Positions 22,800 to 33,976 of a stretch of 64,000 bases of DNA are shown in pieces; positions within the stretch are counted from its first letter, which is position 1; each line of letters starts with the position of its first letter. A program made the translations under genes and the position numbers. This stretch comes from Cyclaneusma minus (Eukaryota; Ascomycota; Leotiomycetes; Marthamycetales; Marthamycetaceae). The notes under the pieces were generated by a model. It worked only from the letters and a program-made list of their open reading frames with translations, had not been told where the DNA came from and made no database searches. The stretch covers positions 1-64,000 of the forward strand of contig JAKZHN010000047.1 in assembly GCA_037179335.1 (NCBI GenBank). Reading direction: 5' to 3'.

Positions 22800-23875
22800 G
22801 TTTGCAATATGGCAGCAGGCTGGTTTCCAGAGTGGTGAAGAAGAAACATGAATTGTTTGTGGAGACTCGACATATAAATCACGGGACAGTTCTGGATGAA
22901 CAAAGATGGGGGTTCACTCAGGCTCGAGGAGCCAAGTACAAAGAACAAAACCCGGCCATCGACGTCGACACCACGGAGAATGAGCACACCGATCAAAGAC
23001 TTTCACAAAGCAAGCTCATGAAAATAGGATTCCATTCATCGCACCACACATTATCACCGTCGCGGAGACCGAAACAACAGGTAGGACCACCTTCAGTCAC
23101 GAGAGGTTGAGGCATGCGATGCGATGCATTTATGTTCCAGTGTATTTCCATTTTTAATAGCAATGAAAGCATGATAGTTCATGGGTATTGTCCTACCTCT
23201 TGTTGGCATCAACCACCAACGGCAAAAGAGCTTGGCAGTTCGGCGGTAGCGTTGGATCAAAGGTAGCTTGTCGCAGGCTTCTGTCGCAAGAAGTTCCTGG
23301 CCCGCTGAAACGATCAAGAATCCAAAATATCGAAATAAGCAGGGAATATCAAAGCAGCCGAGAGAGATTCAAGTGATCAGCAGAAATCCAAGCAATGGGG
23401 AGAAATGCAAGCACTGGGTAGAAATCCAAGTAACGGGGGGAATCCAGAGAAGCTCAATCAGGGAAATCCACGGTATTCGAATCAAACCAATGCGACAGAA
23501 ATGACAGTAGGTAACACGAGATCGGGAAGTGTCAAACTCAAGTGAGTCATGAACTTCCAGGCTCAGCTTCGGTGATGAGGAAGGTAAAGATGTTGGCGAC
23601 CTGGCGTTCCCCTGACCATCGTGAGGCAAAGGTAGCGGGGATGGTTGGACGAACATCATCTCGTCAAGTGGCCTTCTATGGCCATCTCGGCATTTTCGAT
23701 CCGTCAAGTCTTGTCTTCTCCTGAAGTAAGCTGAAAAGGAGACAGCCACAGCCAAGAGACTGGCACGGTCGCAGCCCATGCAGGAAATCCAGCATATATG
23801 CGCAATCTGCGAATGCCAAATGCGCCTTCTCTCGCCTATTTCCAGCTCCCCAAATCAATGTACCCATCATCACTC
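22800..23875. other. Intergenic with a short minisatellite
   Basis: About 1.1 kb holding the promoter of the GH16 gene and the 3' flank of the DUF924 gene. The only structure seen is three imperfect 18-bp units at 23382-23436. Confidence 0.5.
23382..23436. repeat. Three imperfect 18-bp tandem units
   Basis: Units read AGAAATCCAAGCAATGGG, AGAAATGCAAGCACTGGG and AGAAATCCAAGTAACGGG in tandem, with one-base spacers. A fourth, weaker copy may follow. Confidence 0.7.
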
Positions 23876-24670
23876 CTAGGTCCCAAAAGTATCCCCTCCC
23901 TCATCCAGCCATTTCTGCTCCTCTTCCGTCGTCTCCCTTCCCAGTGCGCGATTCCTATGCGGATACCTCCCAAACTTTCTAATAATATCAGCATGCGTTA
24001 TTTCAGCGCCAAGCTGCCGGTTCAGGTAATCCACAGCGGGCTGATCTTTCGAAAGTTCCATCTCCTTGATCTCGTCCTTCAGCAGCTTCTCCACTCTTTC
24101 GTGGTCGTTCAAGGACTCGGAATGGATACATGGCATGAAAAACCAGTTTCTGAAGACTGGCTTGCCGAGGAGTGTCGGGTTTTGATCGAGCTTCCTTGCT
24201 AGGATTTCTGATAGGATGGCGCGAGAGATGCGATCGTAGTGTGCGTAGATGAGGAATTGGTCTTTGCGGAAGATGTTCCTGGTGAGTTGATCGAGGAGTA
24301 GGATGATGCTTAGCGCATTCAGAGCATTATCGTTGTGCTGGCCAGGGGCTGAGATTTCTGGGATGAAGGGAGCTGCTATTGAGGGATAGTTGGTTCGGTC
24401 GGCTTCGACGGTGGTGAATGTTGGGAGTTTATACTCTGATGGCGAAAGGGATTCAAGGGCGGGGAGTGATAGATTGCGGCATTCGTTGTCAAAGGCCAGT
24501 TTCTGCTCGTTCGTGGCTCCCAGGGCGAACCAGCGTTTGAAGTCTTGCTCGCTGGGGGCTGTGATCGAGTGTGGTGGTGCGAAGTCGCCAAACCAGAGGG
24601 TGCGGATGCGAGAGTAGAGGACGGGATTGAAGAGACTTTTGTTGAGAGAGAAAGGACGGGAGGAAGACAT
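23876..24670 (-). CDS. DUF924 family protein
   Basis: Single-exon gene of 264 aa. Start MSSSRPFSLNKSLF, then the family core: LWFGDF near residue 25, FKRWFALGATNEQK, LSIILLLDQLTRNIFRKD, NWFFMPCIHSESLNDHERV and FGRYPHRNRALGRETTEEE near the C-terminus. The helical DUF924 fold is structurally related to TPR-like proteins and is common in fungi and bacteria, with no agreed function. The C-terminal FGRYPHRN..LGR motif is intact, so the gene looks functional. Confidence 0.88.
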   Translation of the reverse strand: MSSSRPFSLNKSLFNPVLYSRIRTLWFGDFAPPHSITAPSEQDFKRWFALGATNEQKLAFDNECRNLSLPALESLSPSEYKLPTFTTVEADRTNYPSIAAPFIPEISAPGQHNDNALNALSIILLLDQLTRNIFRKDQFLIYAHYDRISRAILSEILARKLDQNPTLLGKPVFRNWFFMPCIHSESLNDHERVEKLLKDEIKEMELSKDQPAVDYLNRQLGAEITHADIIRKFGRYPHRNRALGRETTEEEQKWLDEGGDTFGT

Positions 24671-26678
24671 GTTGCGTGGCCTGCAGAGTCTTGGGTGTGG
24701 AGAGGAAGTAGGAGAAAGAGGAAATGGTAAGCTGAACTCTGGTAGTGCCTAGAGGCAGCGGAAATGAGGAGAATGAAAGGAAACAGAGGAGAGAGCGGAA
24801 ATTACATCCACGAGGGCAGTTTACCTGTATCAGAAGCTGATCTGTATGCAGGAGTGCGAAGGGCAGAGGTCGTGAGGAATGGAGATGTTGGGACGTGGAG
24901 GAGCGAAATGACCAAGCGGACGCTACGGGCTCTTGGTGCTCCGATACCGAACCTCGGTCCACGGACTCCGGCCCCGAGACAGTCCGACAGTCTTTTTGCT
25001 TCTCATCTGTGAACCTTCGTCACGAACACCACATCTTCCACCACTCCGTCTCCGCCACGACCACGAGGATTGATGACTGATGCCTCCCTGTCTGAAGGCT
25101 TTAAGTCTCTGCAGATCTTCCACAGAGCTTTCCGCTCGAGCGCCCGACACCTTCGAAGAGTCCATCCTTCTTGTCCACGCCGCGCGCCTTCATCCAGCCA
25201 ATTCGACCGAATTGTCGGCCTTCCATGCGATACACAGCTCAGGGCCTCGGCGCATAACCTTGCAACCCTCACGAGCGCTGAGTGCGATTGGAATGACGAA
25301 GACATCGACCTTGCTTCCTTCTGCCTGTTGGCATTCGACGACCTGCCAACTTCCGAGATGAGTGAGATTCGGCCGCCACGAGAATATAGCTGCGGCTTGG
25401 TTTGAATTGGCGCATGCCGGTCTAGCAGCTTTCTACGAAGGTCAGCTGCGAGCGGGCGAGTGCCTGTGTAGATGTAGGCAGAAGAAGCATGCCGGGAGAA
25501 ATATTGCAGCGCGTTCGGGCGAGTATCAGATGCGGGCTCGATGAAGAATGCGACATGGCCTTCGACGAGGAAGACCGGCGATACGGCTTTGGACTGCTGT
25601 GCTCGCTTGCATGAGGCCATTAACAACTCCATCCGCAGTGTGCGGACGTGTTTCTGAATGCAGGTTCCCGATGATACTGAAGGTAGGCCTTCCTTCCTCG
25701 TCTTTCCCTGCTTTTCATGATGAACACTACACAGTTGGGAATCTCTCCTAGCAATTACCATGCGGAGAACAACATAACTGCTTCTGAAAAAAAAAAGGAC
25801 ACATATGTTCTTGCATTCACCTTCCGTCATCTATCACGATGAGCTCGCTGCAGACATACACTGACACTCGAATAGACGACAGTACATCAATGCCGGCTGA
25901 GCAGATGAAGAATTCTCAATACCGACATATTTGTAGGCGAGTGCACCGTGCCTCTGACACGCTCTTCTCCTTTCTCGGTCTGTGTTCGAATTGTGCATTT
26001 ATCTTCTTCGTGCTTTATCACCAGAACCGCTGTCCTTCAATTACCCTTTTGCTACAAGCAAAGCCTCTAGTGGTGTTCAAAGCGGAAACTCCTGCATTTT
26101 CCAAAATCACAGACGATTGCCTAGTGGCGTCGATACATAACCACTTTTTGTAAGCGTGGAAACTTCAATTTTTCCGCTAGCCCCTTGCAGTCGATGGCAT
26201 CTTCCGACGGAACAGCTGCGAATCGACGAAGCACCAATCAGACAGAAATGATATTGATTTCAATACAAGCATGCTTCAAATCCTCTCGAATCCAAATCCC
26301 CGTCGACCGAGAAATCTTCTGCGTGTCGAGCGCATTGTGCATACTCCTTCCAGCGAGATTCTCTGCAAAAGGTTGCATGTATGCGTGATTTCCCCATCCC
26401 GCTGTCTAATGTCTTTCTGATTTCCCAGGGTATTCGAGACGGTTGATACGTTGGCGAAAGGCGTACATGTACTCGAATATGTGTCCACTTTACAGGTGAT
26501 CGCTCGTTATAAAAGTCAACCAATGACTCCGCTACCAACCTGCCAACGGCCTCTGTTGCTATTGGTAGCCCTGATATTGACACGAACAACTAACAACATG
26601 TTCCGTAATCAGTGATGAGTAGCCTCGGCCATTGCTCTCAATCCTCTGGTCTTATTTACCTGCGATCAGAATGTCCAA
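24671..26678. other. Gene-poor 2-kb region, nothing recognised
   Basis: Long open frames occur on the minus strand (for example 25003-25830), but they lack any recognisable motif and are rich in Arg/Ser, typical of chance frames in GC-balanced DNA. No RNA gene or repeat was seen. Confidence 0.5.
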
Positions 26679-26726
26679 ATGTTTTCGGAGAGAAGATCCA
26701 AATCCCATAGGAAAAGACTCGACAAC

Positions 26727-28515
26727 ATGACTTCGGGCCAACCTGTCCCCAAGGACCCACCAGCCTTTGGCGAGCGGCTTCTCCACCAGACGCTCGACCT
26801 CATTGCTCAGACCTCACCCGAAAGGCTCTATGCTGCCATCCCACACTCGACAGACTTGTCAGATGGCTTCCGCTATGTTACGTTTAGCGACACGGCACGC
26901 TGCTCAAATATGGTCGCAAACTGGATCCACGATACCATCGGCCGGAGTCAACCGTTTGAGACTTTGTGCTACATTGGCATACCCGATCTGATGGGCGCAG
27001 CTATCTTCTTCGGTGCTGTGAAGTGTGGATACAAGGTAGTACTTCACGCAGATTGCCAACTTCAGCATAACTGGGAAACAACAGGTCTTCTTTCCATCTG
27101 CACGGAATCCACCAACTACCAATGCATCTCTGATTAACAAGACGGACTGCTCCAAGATCATTTTTGTAGCAGAAACTGCCCCTTTGATCCGAGAAATAGA
27201 TCGTGTGAGACCGGGGCTCCGGTATCTCATCGTACCAACTTTCCAAGGATTACTTCGAGGCGATGTGATACCTTCCAAGTTTGAGAAATAACCTGACTCT
27301 TTCTCATATGAGCAACGGTCTTTTCAAGCCTCCAAAAACGACCACATTGCCGTGTTGCATTCATCAGGCTCTACGGGCTTTCCGAAGCTAATCACGGGAC
27401 CCATGGTGCCTTTGCTGTCTTGGACAACGATTGCAATCTTCCCGTACCCCTGGCCGCAAAAAACGAGACTTTGGTGTCTGGGACTTTCCAGGTGGTGGAA
27501 GGTTCTACCATCCATTCCCTATTTCTCACTCCTCTGGATTTATCTCCAACGTCGGTGAGTAATTGTTCTGCCCAGTCTCCGTCTACACCATTTCTAACCC
27601 GCCAACAGGCATCCCGACATTCGCAAACGCAGCCCCGGTGCTCGGTCCACCAACTATGCCGCCTAGCGGGTCTCTTCTCAAGGAGATCATGTCGCACCAA
27701 ACATTGCGAGCGATGTGGATTCCCCCAGCTATAGCAGAACAGTTGCTTCACGAGCCCAACGGAATCAATTTCTTTAAAGGTCTAGACTTCTTGGCCTACA
27801 CCGGTGCGCCGTTCTCCCCAACAGCAGGAAAGACCTTGTTAGAAGTGACGGAACTCTGTTCCCTTTATGGCTCCACGGAAGCTTCCAACGTCCCGCAACT
27901 GCTCCCTTCCAAGGAGGACTGGGCCTACATGGAATGGAATCCCGCCTTCAAATTCGAAATGCAGGCATAGGAAGACGAGGAGGTTGCTTATGAAATGGTG
28001 CTCTTTGCTGATGCAAGTACGGAAAAATTGTCTGCGTTGATACATACCATGCCTGGGACGACTTGTGTGGAAAACAAAGGATCTGTTCATGCCACATCCT
28101 ACGAAACCAAACCTGTGGCGCTACTTTGGCCGCCGTGACGACATCATCTTGCTGTCGATCGGCGCCAAGTTCAATCCAGTTTCTACAGAGCTCATGGTCC
28201 AAGACCATCCCCTTCTCGCGGATGCTCTTGTGATCGGCAGAGGCCGAACTCGTCCAAGTTTGCTGGTAGAGCCGAAGCCCAATCTTACGGAAGAAGAAAA
28301 AGCATCCGTTGTTTCTACAATCGGGCCGCGCGTTGAGGAAGCGAATGCGTTGTTGTCGGAATATGCGCGTGTGGACCGCGAGAAGATTCTAGTTGCGGAC
28401 AGGCCGTTTGTACGGGCTGGGAAAGGGACGATTGTTAGGAAGCTTACTGAGATGGGAGTTTGCGGCTGAGATTGAGGGGTTGTATGATGGGGATCATGCA
28501 GTGAAGCAGCTTTGA
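26727..28515 (+). pseudogene. Decayed stand-alone adenylation (AMP-binding) domain gene, NRPS-like
   Basis: From MTSGQPVPKDPPAFG the sequence reads as an ANL-superfamily adenylation domain: ETLCYIGIPDLMGAAIFFGAVKCGYK, one credible intron (27036-27084), the phosphate-binding SSGSTGFPK, LYGSTEASN, and C-terminal WRYFGRRDDIILLS and RAGKGTIVRKLT. Apparent breaks in the reading frame are a TAA at 27289-27291, frame changes near 27400 and 27475, a TAG at 27968-27970, and frame changes near 28070 and 28465. A further intron of about 27553-27612 is plausible. It ends soon after the adenylation subdomain, with no carrier or reductase domain. I see a pseudogene of an NRPS-like activating enzyme; some frameshifts lie in G-runs and could be assembly errors, but the two nonsense codons are harder to dismiss. 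Confidence 0.8.
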
Positions 28516-28904
28516 GGATTGTTAGTGGATGGAGCAGTAGTGGGTGTTGCTTGTCACCAAAGCCTGCAGATTGTCCGGCATGGTTTCTTCGAGCTTGGTG
28601 TATACATGTATTCGCTGAACTCTCTTTGAGAAACATGGTCTGTGTCCCTATACCTTACTCACTTCTTCGCCTATCTTCATCATCTTCCACCCGCCAGCCT
28701 CTCTCTCTCCATTCTTCGGCCATCCTTCAATCCACCATTCACCCAGTCCTCACAAGCAAAGAAAAGAAAAGAAAAAACCTTTGAAAAGGCTGACCAGACT
28801 GGGGTTCGATCCCAGGACCTTATGGGAACGTTCCTGTGAGCGGATGATCCCACCGAAGGCTGTTTTCAAGCCAAAACGTCAACCCAATAACATCAACAAA
28901 CAGG
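28516..28904. other. Intergenic before tRNA, with isolated T-arm-like sequence
   Basis: No protein gene was seen. Around 28797-28813 the sequence CTGGGGTTCGATCCCAG resembles a tRNA T-arm, but no D-arm or acceptor partner was found, so it is not called as a tRNA. Confidence 0.5.
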
Positions 28905-28990
28905 GGTCCATTGGCTCAATGGTAGAGTGCTTGACTACGATTAACAAATCAGACATCAAGAGGTTCTGGGTTCGAGCCCCAGATGGATCT
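28905..28990 (+). tRNA. tRNA-Arg (anticodon ACG) with 14-nt intron
   Basis: A full cloverleaf can be drawn. The acceptor GGTCCAT/ATGGATC has seven pairs with one G-U. The D-stem is GCTC/GAGT with an AATGGTA loop. The anticodon stem is CTTGA/TCAAG, the loop CTACGA..A, and the T-arm CTGGG TTCGAGC CCCAG. The loop is 14 nt too long, and the extra bases sit right after position 37, the standard site of nuclear tRNA introns; removing them leaves a 72-nt tRNA with anticodon ACG. CCA is not encoded, as usual. T-runs downstream (from about 29015) can terminate Pol III. Confidence 0.85.
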
Positions 28991-31444
28991 AAAGGAAAAA
29001 ACCCCGTTCATCTATCTTTTGCAATTTTTCTTGCTTGCTGCTTTTCTTTTTTTTTTCTTTTTTTTTTCTTTTCTTTTTTTTTTTTTTTTTTGGTGTGTGG
29101 TCTTGGTGGAGCTGCAGATGGTAAACAAACAACCTTCAATCGCACTTTCAAACACCGTGCTGACTTGCATGTGTGATCATCCTACTATCAGATTTCCAAA
29201 ATTTCGACCTTGCTGTGTGCGGGCTACCTGCAGTAGAGACCGCTAGTCCTTGTCTTTCTCTCTGTAAGGATAAGGCTGGTAACCACACGGACAGGTCCCG
29301 AAGGACGAAAGTCAAATTCGACTATTGAATATATGCGTACCCTCCATCATCATATCATGCCTCCAGGGCTGCATTCTTACACTCTCTCCATACCAACCAC
29401 GCTTCTTGTGGCTTTTTAGCGGTCTTCGGCAGCTTCTTATAGCTTAGTTCCCCCGGTAATGAAAAGACTTACTCACCATTGAATATAGACTACTTAAGTA
29501 CTAATCACTATTGTGATCAATTAGGAGGGCCACAATTCAAGATGACAGGGCTTTCGACGATACCTTTGCAGTGACTCGTTCCAGAGCCTAGTATTCCTCC
29601 GCTCGATCCCCAGTTGCTAATCGCCCAAGCTCTACGAGAATGGCTTTCGAAATCTAAAAGCCATCCAGATACTTCAAACACGGCACTCGGCGGTTCGGAT
29701 GATTATCTGCTGCACCACATCACTACCGTGCTACCCACACTTCGGTCTTCGGTATTCGCTCATCTATCCCACGCCGACGGTGTTAAGCTGAGCTCCAGCG
29801 GGACGGGTGGTACAAATACCACATAAAGCGGGATTCAACGCTTCCGTTACATCACGAAAACGGGCGATCGCGTCATGGCATCCCTGCTTCTTGGCACACA
29901 CCTGAATATGCAAAGAATTTTGTTTCAGGTTACAGGTCCTCGTGTCGGTGGTCCAATCGGGTTACCGCCCGCCCCATCGGGTCAGATTTGACGACTTCGG
30001 TCTCACCGGTAAGGCTGGCCCCGCACAGCTGAAAGAGCGGAGATCGGTCCAATCGGTCCAATTCAGTGGCCTGGCCGCATAGAATGCCTGTATCAGAAGT
30101 CTGTGCCTGGATACACGGAATAGACTTTGCTGATGTATACACACCATATCGTATGATTGGCAGATCGTGAACTCGTTACTAGCGCCGGGATCTGTGCTAT
30201 GATTCTTGAGAAGTGATAGAGTATTCCTGTACCAGATTTGGATCTTTTGAGACTGTCTTTCAAATATAAGGACCTCTACCAGTCGCAGCAGATTTCGCTG
30301 AGACCATCTACCAACATCGATGAAAGATGAAGGGCCTCTGTTTAAGAGTAATGTCAAAGCGTTTTAGCAATTCCAGTGCTCTGGAAACGAGGCTATAGTT
30401 GCCTTGCTCGCCGGCTTGCGGGAAGTGCGGGTGGCTTTGGAACGGAAGTCTGGAGAGAGCTGGCAGTGGGATGGAGGGCGGGATTTGGAATTCAGCCTCA
30501 TACTTGCGTGTTCTTCTTAGCAATCGCGGCATGGGTCATACCTCACTCCATCCCGTTGGAATCCTGTCAAAGACGGAAAGGATGGTTCTCGTTAAAACGG
30601 TGGCGCTAAAATCTCCGACAGGGCATCAGGTTGAGATCTTCACAAGGACCCTGAAGTTCATAAGTGGGGATCTTCGCCTACATACTCAGATGTACGGTGG
30701 AGCGGTCAAGGATGCATATACGGCCAATTGAAACTCCATCATACCGTTTGGTAGGCGCATGTTGTCTTTGAAGGATCTCACCGAGTGGCTAGGGAATTGT
30801 CAGATGTGGGTCTGGGGGATCGTCAGGCTTCCTGGGAACCACGCAACCACGTTCTCGTGGATTCAAGGCAATGGCACTCAGCCCTGAATTAATAAAACAC
30901 GATAAATATACGAGCGCGGCATGTGCTATGCATTTGTATGGCTGCGGAAACGATAATGCTAGTACTGGCAGTGGAAAAAGATCCTTCCAGAAGAACGCCA
31001 CAGCGGTGCAGTGTAGACGTGGAGTTACGGCTGAGCTTATACACGAGAACCCCAGAAACGTGTTTACGGGAAGATGACTCGTGAAGGCTGTGTCGTAGTA
31101 TATGCCAGTAAGCACGCATCTTTATTCTCACCAAGGATATGGATCAAACGTGAAGCGGCACGGCAAAGGGATTGCGTATACCGTGGTGCTGTTATGTTAT
31201 GGACGGATGGAAGGCTATATCTGCATCAGCCATTCACGAAGGTATTCTCATCCCCACCGTGAGAAACTGATTTTCAAGTCAAAGCTCACCACGTATTTTT
31301 CCACTGAGTTCACTCGTCCGGTCTAATCACTTGTACTTGATCACTTGTACTACTCCTCAAGTGCAACAAAAACCCTTCAGCCCCCTTCCCTAAACCTGGC
31401 GACTCGATATTTCCGACTTACGATAGTGATTGTTTCTCTAAGCC
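28991..31444. other. Gene-poor region with a pyrimidine tract
   Basis: A T/C-only tract of about 50 bases lies at 29041-29092. The remaining 2.3 kb have many short frames without a motif. The last 130 bp are the probable promoter of the regulator gene and include a tandem 14-bp repeat listed separately. Confidence 0.5.
31326..31351. promoter_or_regulatory. Tandem ATCACTTGTACT repeat upstream of regulator gene
   Basis: ATCACTTGTACT occurs twice, at 31326-31337 and 31340-31351, separated by TG, about 95-120 bp before the start codon of the Zn2Cys6 gene. The position fits a promoter element; the binding factor is unknown. Confidence 0.45.
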
Positions 31445-32731
31445 ATGTCCAGTACTCGGCCGAAAGCTCCTAGACAGCCGAAGCTACGATCCAGCTGTGA
31501 TGCATGCGGTGCTAGCAAGTTGAAATGTGATCGGGAGCAGCCGGAGTGCAAGCGTTGTGTTTCTTACGGGATACCCTGTGTTTATGGATTGTCGAGGAAG
31601 ATGGGGAAGCCGCCTCGAGACAGGCTTCGTTCGAACTCGACAACAACATCAACAGCATCGGCAACACCAACGATGACACCAACAAAGGCACCATCTTCCC
31701 CTAACGGGCAACCCGGTGCCATGTCCAGAGACGGAGAAAGGCGCGAAAGTAGCACCAGTGTCGATGCCATTCCCTTCTCGAACTCCAACGACATGTCTGC
31801 AGTTTGGGATACAGTGATGGACGACAACACAAGCCTTGTTCAGCCCGGGCCATCTGTGCTTCCATACGGTTCTCTAGATTTCGGGGACTGGCCTCTATCA
31901 GATCTCGCAAACGACCATCAACCATTCGGGTCCTTCTCCACCCCCGAATCTCCCGACTTCTCAAATTACTCGCCAACGGCTCCGCTTAGGCTACATTACG
32001 AAGCTTTAGGTATCGCAGACCATGATTGTGCTCGGCAGGCCTACGAGATCTTAGGAAACTTATCTTGGTCCAGCATCAGCAAGAATATGCCAATCTCTTC
32101 ATCGTCAGCAACAAACTCCGTCTTCAACGACATGCCACTTGACCAAGTGCTTCGTCTGAACAGAGAGGCTAGCGAACGCCTCAGCAGCCTCTTGAACTGT
32201 CCTTGTGCTCATTCCACGAATATGGCAATGCTATACGCATCCTGTCTCACCAAGATCCTCACTTGTTACCAACAATTAGCCGCTTGTGCGCAGGGTGCAT
32301 CATGGAGTCCGGCATCTACAACGCTAGACACAACATCACACCATGTGTCACCAGTCAACGTCCCCGACTTCGCATTTACACCAGCATCCTCGACATGGTC
32401 CAGCACAACACCTAGCACATTCAGTACCAGCGGTACCGACACGCCACCTCTCTCCGCATCTTCCAAAATGGCAATCGGCACTTTCGATGTCGACGACCAG
32501 CGAGTACAGACCGCCCTGAAGATACAGTTGCTACTCGGCGAAATGAGACGAACGGGGAGTCTGATTGATCAGTTTGTCAATTCGCACGACTCCGATGGCC
32601 AGTCTCTGTCTGATAATTCGGAACATGGCACTGTTGAGAGCTTGTATCAAAGTCTGGACTCGTGGCTTACGGGGGAGCATGAGAGGATAGCGAATATGAT
32701 GAGGGCTAAGTTGCGGGAGCTCAATACTTAG
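31445..32731 (+). CDS. AflR-like Zn2Cys6 pathway regulator
   Basis: Single exon, 428 aa. The N-terminus has a zinc binuclear cluster with the spacing C-x2-C-x6-C-x6-C-x2-C-x6-C (residues about 18-45; CDACGASKLKC then CKRCVSYGIPC), followed by a basic linker. The middle is Ser/Thr-rich, and the C-terminal half has the AflR-family signature around LDQVLRLNREASERLSSLL, CPCAHSTNMAMLYASCLTKI and LTCYQQLAACA. AflR-type proteins switch on polyketide clusters in the nucleus. It is the first gene of the metabolic locus and the natural candidate for controlling the PKS 16 kb away. I found no clear palindromic TCGN5CGA sites in the promoters I inspected, so its target motif is open. Confidence 0.88.
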   Translation: MSSTRPKAPRQPKLRSSCDACGASKLKCDREQPECKRCVSYGIPCVYGLSRKMGKPPRDRLRSNSTTTSTASATPTMTPTKAPSSPNGQPGAMSRDGERRESSTSVDAIPFSNSNDMSAVWDTVMDDNTSLVQPGPSVLPYGSLDFGDWPLSDLANDHQPFGSFSTPESPDFSNYSPTAPLRLHYEALGIADHDCARQAYEILGNLSWSSISKNMPISSSSATNSVFNDMPLDQVLRLNREASERLSSLLNCPCAHSTNMAMLYASCLTKILTCYQQLAACAQGASWSPASTTLDTTSHHVSPVNVPDFAFTPASSTWSSTTPSTFSTSGTDTPPLSASSKMAIGTFDVDDQRVQTALKIQLLLGEMRRTGSLIDQFVNSHDSDGQSLSDNSEHGTVESLYQSLDSWLTGEHERIANMMRAKLRELNT

Positions 32732-33976
32732 TTCTTGGGAATGACTGGGAGGAAGTTTGGACTGGCTGCTTTCTGCACATTGGAACGGGCTTTTTGGTTT
32801 TATTGATCAGCAGGAAGAACTGATGTTCGGCCAATGGTCGTTTGGATCCTGTTGCTCATGTTGAAACTATCACGGGCAGTGCTCGTCTGATCGAGCTGCT
32901 GTAGCATTATAGATATTAGAAATAGACGGCTTCATCGATGTAAGCTAAGTCAAGTAGTAAACTCCCTATCTTCACATCCTACATCGAATACTAATAACAC
33001 TCCAAGTTCTCAAACTCACTTGCATGAAGCGGCTGCCAATGATCGGTCTGATAGGTGATGCCCAGTTTCAAAGTAGACATCCTAGGAAAAGCGCGGCCTC
33101 ACTTCCACAGAGGTTCGAAGTAGTTATGCTGATTCGGATGACAGATTTACTCTGCAGTATCGGGGAATTCCACAACTCTAATATATAGCAAGTATTGACA
33201 TAAATACTCATCAAACCAACCGAATGGCTGTCTGGCCTGGTGGGAACTTAGTAATAGGTAGTCTTTTAAGAGACTGTTGGATGTGTGGCTTTCCTGTAAG
33301 GTCAAGGAACCAGTGACTTCCCCGCTGGGCTCGAATCAAACTCTTTTGCTTTTGTTTTGCTTTCCTTCTCTTCTCCCTCCTTTGTCACCACCGGAACAGT
33401 GGCCAGCTGCTAAACGGTCACACTGATCCGCCGCCCCCACGGCTTGCTGGAACGGGCGGTCATCAGCCTACAACAAACCCGGCGCCCTCAAATCATCCGC
33501 AAGACAGACTGGAGAGCGAAGACATGTGTTAAATCGCGCACACATCCGCTGAATTACGCACCTGACTTGTATGTGGTACCCGATTCATTATTTACGTACC
33601 AGATTTTTCGAACTAGCAATCTGGAATGAAAGTTCGAGAGTCCCACAGAAATCTGCAAAATACCAAAAATTTCCAGGATGACAGATGATGTCTCGTAAAG
33701 AACAGGAATGCCTTTGATGAGAGAAGTGCGAATCCACTACACTGCAAATGCACAGCAAGACCCTCAAATCACTACATCTTCAAGGGCGGAGCCTTTGTGT
33801 TCCCAGACATCGGCTTCACGGATGTTCTGCGTCACTTTGTAAGAAAATTTATTTCTCCTAGAATGCCCAAGCTAAACACGCTCCTGTCTAGACCAACAAA
33901 TCAAGCTATAATGCCTAAAGCGAGTGTTCCATCACTTGAATCTCATCACTTAACAAACACCAGAAAGCTCAGCCCA
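32732..33976. other. Intergenic, nothing recognised
   Basis: About 1.2 kb between convergent genes. AT-rich patches occur near 32900-33000 and 33160-33240. A B-box-like GGGCTCGAATC near 33330 has no A-box partner. No gene is supported. Confidence 0.5.

Noticed and set aside
25003..25830. 276-codon minus-strand open frame
   Set aside because: Arg/Ser-rich composition, no motif, no signal of domain structure. Overlapping frames on both strands look equally open.
28793..28820. T-arm-like CTGGGGTTCGATCCCAG upstream of the tRNA gene
   Set aside because: The stem is one base out of register with a real T-loop, and no D-arm, anticodon arm or acceptor partner could be found.
33325..33345. B-box-like GGGCTCGAATC near 33330
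   Set aside because: No A-box upstream and no stem pairing, so neither a tRNA nor a clear SINE.
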